Origin: a bacterium
GTDB taxonomy: Bacteria; UBA9089; JASEGY01
Direction of reading: 5' to 3'
Assembly (NCBI GenBank): GCA_030019105.1
Contig: JASEGY010000189.1
Location: forward strand, 1-6,904
Length of the DNA stretch: 6,904 nucleotides
Within the stretch, counting starts at the first letter, position 1; each line of letters begins with the position of its first letter. The translations under genes and the position numbers were made by a program. Under the pieces are notes generated by a model. The model was given only the letters and a program-made list of their open reading frames with translations, made no database searches and was not told the origin of the DNA. This document shows, piece by piece, positions 1-6,038 of the stretch.

Positions 1-97
1 CCGCAATCGTAACATTCTCGCGGACAACGCAAATGTTGCGGGGTAATATTATAAGGCAAGAAGAAAGGCAAGAGGTTTTAAGGGCGCGACAAAAATC

Positions 98-126
98 TTG
101 ACAAAGGTTAGAGAATATGGTATTCT
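98..126 (+). promoter_or_regulatory. sigma70-type promoter of the small coiled-coil gene
   Basis: A perfect -35 box TTGACA (98-103) is separated by exactly 17 bp from a -10 box TATTCT (121-126). The TG at 118-119 makes it an extended -10 (TGn) promoter. Transcription should begin near 133, giving a leader of about 54 nt before the ATG at 187. The -10 hexamer is also one arm of a perfect dyad (AGAATA 112-117, TATTCT 121-126), which could be a repressor site. The box sequences and spacing are read directly; the start point is inferred. Confidence 0.8.
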
Positions 127-186
127 AAAAGAGGTAATACTTTCGTGGTGTTTGTCATTATTGAATCCTGAATTAGGGGGATAGAG

Positions 187-492
187 ATGGAGATTGCCAT
201 CGGGTTGATGGGTTTAAGCTTAACCATGTTGGGTTTGATTTTTGCCTATATCTGGAAAAGTAATGGGCATCTTCAAAGAGAGATGATGAATGCCCTTGAG
301 CGGATTGAAGAAGGCCAGAAGGGGATTGCCCAGATAGCTAAGGAGGTTGCCCAGATAGTTAAGGGGGCTGAAGAAAGCCAGAAGGAGATTGCCCAGATAG
401 TTAAGGGGGCTGAAGAAGGCCAGAAGGGGATTGCCCAGATGCTCTTTAATCAGACAAAGATATTAGAGAAGATTGAAGGAAGGTTGTCCTGA
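187..492 (+). CDS. small single-pass membrane protein with heptad-repeat coiled coil
   Basis: A 101-residue protein of unknown function; I do not recognise a named family. Residues about 4-23 form one hydrophobic helix with little before it, so the protein is probably anchored by its N-terminus (signal anchor) with the rest on one side of the membrane. Residues about 30-98 are a charged, Gln/Glu/Lys-rich helix. From residue 41 the sequence falls into strict 7-residue blocks (EEGQKGI, AQIAKEV, AQIVKGA, EESQKEI, AQIVKGA, EEGQKGI, AQMLFNQ, TKILEKI), as expected for a coiled coil that oligomerises or binds a partner helix. The start is supported by AGGGGG at 175-180, six bases before ATG. It stands alone between its own promoter and a terminator, and converges on the ATPase gene. 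The repeated DNA makes its length likely to vary between strains. It is a confident gene with an unknown role. Confidence 0.8.
   Translation: MEIAIGLMGLSLTMLGLIFAYIWKSNGHLQREMMNALERIEEGQKGIAQIAKEVAQIVKGAEESQKEIAQIVKGAEEGQKGIAQMLFNQTKILEKIEGRLS
307..440 (+). repeat. in-frame array of 21-bp modules (42-bp period)
   Basis: The coiled-coil part of the small gene is made of 21-bp modules of two kinds. Type A starts GAAGAAGGCC at 307, 370 and 412; the copies at 307-327 and 412-432 are identical, and 370-390 differs at two bases. Type B starts GCCCAGAT at 328, 349, 391 and 433; 349-369 and 391-411 are identical, and 328-348 differs at three bases. The order is A-B-B-A-B-A-B, the last B keeping only its first 8 bases. 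Each module encodes one heptad, so gain or loss of modules keeps the frame and the coiled-coil register. Confidence 0.9.
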
Positions 493-501
493 GACAAAAA
501 G

Positions 502-545
502 AGGCCGCAACCATTGTCTTTCGATGGCGGCCTTTGCATTTTTAT
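502..545. terminator. bidirectional intrinsic terminator between convergent genes
   Basis: A GC-rich hairpin (AGGCCG 502-507 with CGGCCT 528-533, plus inner CCAT 511-514 with ATGG 524-527) begins 9 bases after the stop codon of the small gene. On the plus strand it is followed by a T-rich stretch (533-543). On the minus strand it is followed by CTTTTTG (complement of 496-502). It can therefore stop transcription from both the small gene and the convergent ATPase gene, whose stop codon is at 570. Its core is nearly the same sequence as the terminator at 1793-1824. Confidence 0.85.
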
Positions 546-569
546 CCTGGCAACCTATTGCCATTATTC

Positions 570-1691
570 TTAAAAAAGTAGACCTTTCAAGTAAGACCTT
601 GCTTCTCGAATATCAATATTATCAATTGTCTTTTCTCTCTTTAGCTCTTTCACTACCTGGATTCCTTTCAGGTTGTATTTTCTACAAAAATAGATTAGAT
701 TTGTCGATATTTGTGAAGAGCGGTTCTTGGCCTCTATCACCTCTACAATCTTATTATCATTGGCAAGACAAAAATCTATTTCTCGCCCATCTTTTGTCCG
801 CAGATATCTTAATTCAAAGTTCTCACCTTCATAGTCTATTTTGCCAAAGACATGCTTCAATAAGCTCAATGCTACCAAATTTTCAAACCGTATGCCTTCA
901 TCTCCAACAACAAGCCCATTGTCAAAAAAATATATCTTAGGCTCTTTTAAGATTGATCGGGCAATATTCTTTGAATATGGTGTTATCCTGAAAACGATAT
1001 AAAGGGCTTCTAATACCTGGATATATTTTATGACCGTTGTTGGTGAAACATTCACATCCTGGGCGATAGATGCGTAAGAAATCGGTGACCCCACTCTTCT
1101 TCTGAGAAGCTCAAAGACCATTTGAATTGTTCTAAAATCATGGATTTTCTCGAAATCAAGTATATCTGTGCGGATAAGACCATCTATGTATTGATTTCTC
1201 CATCTTTTTGCATCCGCCTCATTTTCCGAAAGAAATGGTTCCGGGAAACCTCCCCTTTGAATAAAACGGTCAATATCCTTGCTGATTGGCTCGTCGCAAA
1301 GCTCAGAAACGGAGAAGGGGAGCAGTCGGTGAGCAAAGAACCTCCCGGCAAGAGAATCTCCGGCTTGCCTGAAGATATCAAGCCGTGCGCTCCCGGTAAC
1401 AAGTATTTTGAGATTTTCCGGTTTTGTATCGAATACACCCTTAAGATAGTTCTTCCAGCCCGGCATCTTATGCAATTCATCGAGAATCAAGAGTTCGGTG
1501 GATTGCGGCCATGATTCCTCTTTTATTATTTGACGATCTTCGAAACTATCATAGTTCAGATAAGCCATGTTGTTAAAGAGCTTGCCGATCTCCATAGCCA
1601 GCCAGGTTTTTCCAACCTGTCTTGGTCCCACAATGAATACAATTTTCTTCCTTAGGTCTTTAATGATTAATTCGGTCTGTTTTCTCTTCAT
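570..1691 (-). CDS. AAA_14 / DUF4143 family ATPase with C-terminal nuclease-like fold
   Basis: A 373-residue cytoplasmic P-loop ATPase, a usual length for the AAA_14 plus DUF4143 family. Walker A is GPRQVGKT (residues 22-29). Walker B is LLILDE (67-72), with D71 and E72 as metal and catalytic acids. A sensor-like strand, ILVTGSARLDIF, lies at 96-107. Residues about 201-236 look like a winged helix-turn-helix. The C-terminal domain has E270, D306 (GREIDF) and E320-x-K322 (EAK), the spacing of a PD-(D/E)xK nuclease-like core. Biological roles in this family are poorly known. The start is forced: the only upstream in-frame codons before a TAG (18 nt upstream) are not usual starts, and the Walker A sits at the family's normal distance from it. 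There is no Shine-Dalgarno site, and the promoter abuts the ATG, so the message is probably leaderless. By eye the gene is more AT-rich than the operon to its right, which could mean separate acquisition. It is monocistronic. Confidence 0.9.
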   Translation of the reverse strand: MKRKQTELIIKDLRKKIVFIVGPRQVGKTWLAMEIGKLFNNMAYLNYDSFEDRQIIKEESWPQSTELLILDELHKMPGWKNYLKGVFDTKPENLKILVTGSARLDIFRQAGDSLAGRFFAHRLLPFSVSELCDEPISKDIDRFIQRGGFPEPFLSENEADAKRWRNQYIDGLIRTDILDFEKIHDFRTIQMVFELLRRRVGSPISYASIAQDVNVSPTTVIKYIQVLEALYIVFRITPYSKNIARSILKEPKIYFFDNGLVVGDEGIRFENLVALSLLKHVFGKIDYEGENFELRYLRTKDGREIDFCLANDNKIVEVIEAKNRSSQISTNLIYFCRKYNLKGIQVVKELKREKTIDNIDIREARSYLKGLLF

Positions 1692-1698
1692 GTTGACT

Positions 1699-1726
1699 AT
1701 TATACGCTACAATGGAAGTTTGTCAA
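1699..1726 (-). promoter_or_regulatory. perfect-consensus promoter of the ATPase gene
   Basis: On the minus strand a perfect TTGACA (1726-1721) and a perfect TATAAT (1704-1699) are 16 bp apart. The A of the ATPase ATG (1691) is only 8 bases past the -10 box, so the predicted transcription start (about 1692 +/- 2) coincides with the start codon. TTGAC of the -35 box and GTCAA just before the ATG (1697-1693) form an inverted pair framing the promoter. This could be a regulator site or chance. Confidence 0.8.
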
Positions 1727-1792
1727 GTCTTTTTTGCATTGGCGTGGAAGATGGTCGAATTAAGGCGTTAAAGCTGCTCCGAAAAACAGCAA

Positions 1793-1824
1793 AGGCCGCA
1801 ATCGTTATCTTTCGATTGCGGCCT
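1793..1824 (-). terminator. intrinsic terminator of the redox operon
   Basis: A perfect 12-bp stem (1813-1824 with 1793-1804) and an 8-base loop (1805-1812) are followed on the minus strand by TTGCTGTTTTT (1792-1782). The hairpin begins 33 bases past the stop codon of the GltB-like gene, the last gene of the operon. The plus-strand side lacks a T run, so unlike the related hairpin at 502-545 it works in one direction only. It also insulates the ATPase promoter from the operon. Confidence 0.9.
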
Positions 1825-1857
1825 CTTCAAAAGTGTCTCTTTATCCCGGCAGGGATG

Positions 1858-3450
1858 CTATCCCGCTAAGATCGCCTCTGCCTCCTCACGGTAGGCGTCC
1901 ATTAAATAGGGAATACCTGTCACTTTGGCGCATTCCTCTGTAAGGGACATAAGCTCATTCCGAGTAATGGCCTCAATATTGAAACACCGGGCGCCGGCCA
2001 TGAGCTGCTGCAGACCGACCTTGATCTTTTGAGAATAGCTGTAGATGCCAAGGGCGCCAAGGGGGAGGTTCTTCATTTCGTCTTTGCCTACTATATCAGC
2101 CACTTCTTCATAACAGACAAATATCTCTTCAATTGTGTCTCCATACCTTGAGACAGTATTAGGCAGGTCTTTACCTGCTAACCAATGGCCAATATTTTTA
2201 CCAACCATTCCCGGAATCATAAGCGCCCGACCCATGCAGATTGCTTTGGTAAATGGGGCGCCCAGGGCCAGGGCCTTAAAGATACCGTCTTCACTGCTAA
2301 ACCCACCGGCAAAGGCAATGTCAGGGACTCGCTCGCCTTTATCAGTTAACTTCTTACAGAACTCATAAGCCGCGGCATGCAGGTAGAGGGAAGGCATGCC
2401 CCACTCTTCCATCATCCGCCAGGGACTCATACCCGTCCCACCTGGAGCGCCATCAATAGTCAGCAAATCGATTTTGGCCTTAGAACTCCACTTGATCGCC
2501 ATAGCCAGCTCTCGCAGGCCGTAAGCGCCGGTCTTGAGGGTGATCCGCTTGAAACCTATGTTGCGCAAGCGGTCAACCTCAGCATAAAATTTCTCTTCGC
2601 CGATAAAACCAAGCCGGCTGTGACGCTCAAACTCCTTAATAGCCGTATCCTTGAAGGCCTGTTGAATAATAGGATTAGATGGATCAGGGGTAACAATGTA
2701 TCCCCGTCTTTGCAACTCCAGAGCCCGTTCTAAACTCTTCACCTTGATCTCACCGCCGATACACTTGGCGCCCTGCCCCCATTTAAGCTCAATGGTATCC
2801 AGGCCGTGTTTGCTGTGCACATACTCGGCCACACCCAGACGGGTATCTTCCACATTCATTTGGACCAGAATCTCACCATAGCCTTGATGATACCGCCGAT
2901 AGGTTTCGATTCGTCTATCCATGTCCGGGGCATTAACGACCTTGTTATTGGAATCAAGCTCCATGGCCGGGTCAATCCCACAGACATTTTCTCCGCAGAC
3001 TAAGGTAACGCCGCTGATAGCCGCGCCCACGGCAAAGTGCTCCCAGTTCTTGCGGGCAATTTCGGTTGAACCAAGTGCGCCGGTAAAGATCGGCACCTTC
3101 ATCTTGACCTTCTTGTCCCAACCATATTCGGTCTCAGTACTAACATTCGGAAAGGTGGCCGTATCCGGATTGCCTTCCACTCCTTCGGGCAATCCTTTAG
3201 CCCCCAGGGCATAACCCTGGATATTAAAGTGCGAGTAATCTACCGGATAATTCTTATCGCCACCAGCCGTTATCTCTCCAAAGGGACCTGGATAAATCAC
3301 TTCACGGCCTCTAAAGGTAGCCTTAAAAACCTCACAATTCCCCCGGCATCCATCAATACATCGTGTACACAATCCTGACCCGGGAACAACACTCCGGGAC
3401 CTGTTCGCTGTCTGGGTGACATCATTAGCATTTGGTTGTTGTAAATTCAT
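1858..3450 (-). CDS. glutamate-synthase-like FMN oxidoreductase, catalytic partner of the operon
   Basis: A 530-residue protein homologous to the FMN-binding synthase domain of GltB (TIM barrel). GOGAT-type landmarks are ELKWGQGAK (221-229), the flavin-loop region IDGAPGGTGMSP (332-343), and AFAGGFSSEDG (379-389) followed by a glycine-rich CMGRALMIPG (405-414). It has no N-terminal glutaminase (GATase) domain, so it cannot take ammonia from glutamine by itself. The usual GltB [3Fe-4S] motif (Cys-x5-Cys-x4-Cys) is not visible after the barrel. Instead the N-terminus has C28-x2-C31-x3-C35-x3-C39, likely ligands of an iron-sulfur cluster. The start has the best Shine-Dalgarno in the operon (AAGGAGG, 6 bases from ATG) and lies 15 bases after the preceding stop. 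Being last in an operon with NADH-dehydrogenase-like subunits, it most likely exchanges electrons with them. True glutamate synthesis is possible but not shown; the substrate is unknown. Family assignment is confident, reaction is not. Confidence 0.9.
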   Translation of the reverse strand: MNLQQPNANDVTQTANRSRSVVPGSGLCTRCIDGCRGNCEVFKATFRGREVIYPGPFGEITAGGDKNYPVDYSHFNIQGYALGAKGLPEGVEGNPDTATFPNVSTETEYGWDKKVKMKVPIFTGALGSTEIARKNWEHFAVGAAISGVTLVCGENVCGIDPAMELDSNNKVVNAPDMDRRIETYRRYHQGYGEILVQMNVEDTRLGVAEYVHSKHGLDTIELKWGQGAKCIGGEIKVKSLERALELQRRGYIVTPDPSNPIIQQAFKDTAIKEFERHSRLGFIGEEKFYAEVDRLRNIGFKRITLKTGAYGLRELAMAIKWSSKAKIDLLTIDGAPGGTGMSPWRMMEEWGMPSLYLHAAAYEFCKKLTDKGERVPDIAFAGGFSSEDGIFKALALGAPFTKAICMGRALMIPGMVGKNIGHWLAGKDLPNTVSRYGDTIEEIFVCYEEVADIVGKDEMKNLPLGALGIYSYSQKIKVGLQQLMAGARCFNIEAITRNELMSLTEECAKVTGIPYLMDAYREEAEAILAG

Positions 3451-3465
3451 TTTTATCCTCCTTAA

Positions 3466-4164
3466 CTACTGATAATATGGGCTTTTTCTAACGCAATGAA
3501 ACCCCTCTCCCAACCTGCAATCTACACAAGTATCCGGAGTCTCCTCTGCCATTGACATCTGTGCTTCGCACAAGCCGCAAAGGGCCTCTTCGCCCTTTTT
3601 CATAGGCCCGGGACAGGGGGTAATGGTCATGGGACAAAGGTCTATACAGGCATTGCATCTTTTGCAAAACTCCGGCCGCTTATTAAATGGCAGGGCCACA
3701 TGACGCTCACTACCACGACCTACAAAACCCAGGGATTTGGACTGCCATATTTCACTGCATGCCCGCACACAACGGCCACACAAAATGCAACTCTCATGGC
3801 GAAAAGGATATCGCACCTCTTTAACGCCGCATCTTAAGGCCACATCTTGAACAGCCCGTGAATTAGGCGCTTCAGCGACCAACATCTCCGCGATATTCTT
3901 CCTGGCGCGAAGTATCTTTTCGCTATGAGCCAAAACCACCATGCCTTCCTCTACCTCAAGGGTACAGGAAGCAGTAACTTTTGACCGGCCATTTTCAACC
4001 ACTTCCACGATACATACCCGGCACGCCCCAATAGGAGTAATCCCACGCATATGACACAGATGTGGAATACAGATACCATAATCCAGGGCGGCATCTAATA
4101 CTGAGGTGCCGTGGGGCGCTCGGACATTGGCCCCATCAATAGCAAGTGTTACATATTCGCTCAT
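3466..4164 (-). CDS. HoxU/NuoG-N-terminus-like iron-sulfur electron transfer subunit
   Basis: A 232-residue cytoplasmic iron-sulfur protein resembling HoxU and the N-terminal part of NuoG and HydA. Residues 1-80 are a plant-type [2Fe-2S] ferredoxin domain with ligands C37, C48, C51 and C67. Two [4Fe-4S] motifs follow: C126-x2-C129-x2-C132-x3-C136 and C167-x2-C170-x2-C173-x3-C177. Between them and the [2Fe-2S] domain, where relatives carry the His-Cys3 cluster motif (HPxDCxxCxxxGxC), this protein has a shortened segment around residues 97-112 (AEAPNSRAVQDVALRC) with no such motif. After the ferredoxin part comes a tail with C184, C196-x2-C199, C213-x2-C216 and C224, which could bind another cluster or zinc. 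There is no H-cluster domain, so it is not a hydrogenase. The start follows a purine-rich AAGGA site, 14 bases after the stop of the NuoF-like gene. It probably passes electrons from the NuoEF-like pair to the GltB-like protein (inference from gene order). Confidence 0.9.
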   Translation of the reverse strand: MSEYVTLAIDGANVRAPHGTSVLDAALDYGICIPHLCHMRGITPIGACRVCIVEVVENGRSKVTASCTLEVEEGMVVLAHSEKILRARKNIAEMLVAEAPNSRAVQDVALRCGVKEVRYPFRHESCILCGRCVRACSEIWQSKSLGFVGRGSERHVALPFNKRPEFCKRCNACIDLCPMTITPCPGPMKKGEEALCGLCEAQMSMAEETPDTCVDCRLGEGFHCVRKSPYYQ

Positions 4165-4178
4165 TTTCCTTTCCTTCC

Positions 4179-6032
4179 TTACGAAACAATAATTGCCTCA
4201 AACTTACATGCCTCTTTGCAAATCCCACATTTCTGGCAGTTATCATCATCAATGCGGTGAACCTCTTTCTTCTCTCCTGAAATAGCATCGTGAGGACATG
4301 CCTTTAAACAGGCGCCGCAGCCGTTACAGTTATCTTCATTAATAGAATAATGAATCAAATCCCTACATACACCCGCCGGACACCGGTTCTCTTTTATATG
4401 GGCTTCATATTCGGCTTGAAAATATCTGATGGTAGACAGGACCGGATTGGGCGCTGTTTTACCCAGGGCACATAATGAGGCGAGAGATACTGTTTCGGCG
4501 GTATCTTTTAGAAGCCCCAGTTTCTCCTCTGTCCCGTTGCCTTCGGTAATATCGGTTATTATTTCTAACATCCGGCTCAAGCCCACCCGGCAGGGAACAC
4601 ACTTGCCGCATGATTCATCCAGGAGAAAATTCAAGAAATACTTAGCCACATCAACCATGCAGGCGCTCTCATCCATGACCACCATTCCACCTGAACCCAC
4701 CATTGACCCTGCTTCGGTTAACGCCTCAAAATCTACCGGTAAATCAAAACGTTCTTCCGGTAAACAACCGCCGGACGGGCCTCCTGTTTGGACCGCTTTT
4801 ATCTTCTTTCCATTAAAGGGACCACCGCCTATATCATATATAATCTCCCGCAGGGTGATTCCCATATCAACCTCAATCAGGCCCGTATTTTTTATCTGTC
4901 CGGTAAGGGCAAATATCTTTGTTCCCTTACTCTTGTCGGTGCCCTTTGAGGCAAACCAGGCAGCGCCTCTGTTAATGATAGAAGGCACATTGGCCCAGGT
5001 CTCCACATTATTCAGATTTGTTGGTAAATCCATAAAGCCTTTTTCTGTCGTATGGATATCCTTGGGCCGTGGCTCTCCAACTTTACCCTCCAGAGAGACC
5101 ATTAAGGCGGATGACTCTCCACAGACAAATGCGCCGCCGCCTCTGGCGACTTTTATATCAAATGAAAAATCCGTCCCCAGGATATTTTTGCCTAAAAGTC
5201 CCAATTCCTCTGCCTGGACAAGGGCTATCTTGGAATGCTTTACGGCCAACGGATATTCATTTCTTACATATATATACCCATGCTCTGCGCCAATGGCGAA
5301 TGCCCCGATAAGCATCCCCTCAATAACCGCATGCGGATTTCCTTCCAGAACACTTCGGTCCATATAAGCGCCCGGGTCACCTTCATCGGCATTACAGATA
5401 ACATATTTGGGCGAACCTTCGGCTGCCCGGCAATACTCCCACTTTCTTCCGGTCGGGAATCCACCTCCACCTCGTCCCCTGAGACCCGATTCCTTAATTT
5501 CTTCTATAATCCCGTCAGGCTTCATAGATGTTAAGACCTTAACCAGGGCTGAATATCCGCCGTTAGCGATATAATCATTGATATCGCACGGATCGATCAC
5601 CTTATTTTGTCCCAGGATACTGCGATCCTGGGCCTTATAAAAAGGAATATCTGTTTCGCAGGATACTTTCTTGCCTGAGGCAGGGTCTATATACTCCAGT
5701 CTTTCTATAATTTTATCCTGGCCTAAAGTCTCACAGACAATCTCAGGGACGTCTTCTACCTTTATCCAACGGTAAAAAGTATTTCCCGGCTCGATAACCA
5801 TCAGCGGCCCCTGCTCGCAGAAACCATGGCAGCCGGTAGTTCTGATTTTTATCTTTTGAGCCAGTCCCTGGGCTTCTAACTCATCACGCAGAGAGGCCAG
5901 GACAGGAAGACACCCTGAGGCACAACATCCAGTGCCGGCACAAAGGGTAACTATTTTGCTATATGCCTGGTTTTCCCGGCTCTTTTTTTCAGCCAGCTTT
6001 TGTAAGTCGGCTATACTTGTTATTGCACTCAT
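4179..6032 (-). CDS. NuoF/HydB-like NADH-binding FMN subunit with extra ferredoxin domains
   Basis: A 617-residue protein with the full domain order of HydB/HndC-type subunits. Residues 25-105 are a thioredoxin-like [2Fe-2S] domain (C31, C36, C68, C72). Residues about 140-470 are the NuoF 51-kDa domain, with the FMN/NADH loop GLRGRGGGGFPTGRKW (183-198), NADEGDPGAYMDR (214-226) and GGGAFVCGESSAL (298-310). A [4Fe-4S] site uses ESCGKCVPC (C475, C478, C481) plus C521. Near the end H545, C551 and C556 (H-x5-CPAGVC), perhaps with C458, are candidate zinc ligands, by analogy with HydB. The C-terminus is a two-cluster ferredoxin (C569/572/575/579 and C599/602/605/609). It should bind NAD(H) and FMN and be the site where electrons split or merge if the complex bifurcates. 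The preceding stop overlaps its ribosome site (TAAGGAGAAATG), so translation is probably coupled to the NuoE-like gene. It is much longer than plain NuoF. Confidence 0.95.
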   Translation of the reverse strand: MSAITSIADLQKLAEKKSRENQAYSKIVTLCAGTGCCASGCLPVLASLRDELEAQGLAQKIKIRTTGCHGFCEQGPLMVIEPGNTFYRWIKVEDVPEIVCETLGQDKIIERLEYIDPASGKKVSCETDIPFYKAQDRSILGQNKVIDPCDINDYIANGGYSALVKVLTSMKPDGIIEEIKESGLRGRGGGGFPTGRKWEYCRAAEGSPKYVICNADEGDPGAYMDRSVLEGNPHAVIEGMLIGAFAIGAEHGYIYVRNEYPLAVKHSKIALVQAEELGLLGKNILGTDFSFDIKVARGGGAFVCGESSALMVSLEGKVGEPRPKDIHTTEKGFMDLPTNLNNVETWANVPSIINRGAAWFASKGTDKSKGTKIFALTGQIKNTGLIEVDMGITLREIIYDIGGGPFNGKKIKAVQTGGPSGGCLPEERFDLPVDFEALTEAGSMVGSGGMVVMDESACMVDVAKYFLNFLLDESCGKCVPCRVGLSRMLEIITDITEGNGTEEKLGLLKDTAETVSLASLCALGKTAPNPVLSTIRYFQAEYEAHIKENRCPAGVCRDLIHYSINEDNCNGCGACLKACPHDAISGEKKEVHRIDDDNCQKCGICKEACKFEAIIVS

Positions 6033-6038
6033 TTCTCC

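Noticed and set aside
307..440. CRISPR-like array
   Set aside because: The 21-bp modules are contiguous, in frame and without unique spacers; they are a protein-coding tandem repeat.
473..940. 155-codon plus-strand frame overlapping the small gene's end, the terminator and the ATPase gene
   Set aside because: It runs through a terminator hairpin and antisense to the ATPase C-terminal domain; no family is recognisable.
1122..1514. Plus- and minus-strand frames of about 100-130 codons inside the ATPase gene
   Set aside because: Shadows of the real reading frame, which carries the Walker motifs.
1843..1864. Small overlapping stem-loops (GGGAT/ATCCC) at the stop codon of the GltB-like gene
   Set aside because: Two 5-bp stems compete for the same arm and no T run follows; the strong hairpin at 1793-1824 explains termination.
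1858..3450. Naming the last gene gltB (glutamate synthase large subunit)
   Set aside because: The glutaminase domain and [3Fe-4S] motif are missing and no GltD gene is present, so the function cannot be assumed.
4429..5367. 312-codon open frame on the plus strand inside the NuoF-like gene
   Set aside because: It is antisense to a gene with complete family motifs, has no ribosome site I can see, and its translation is low-complexity Ser/Pro/Ile-rich with no recognisable domain.
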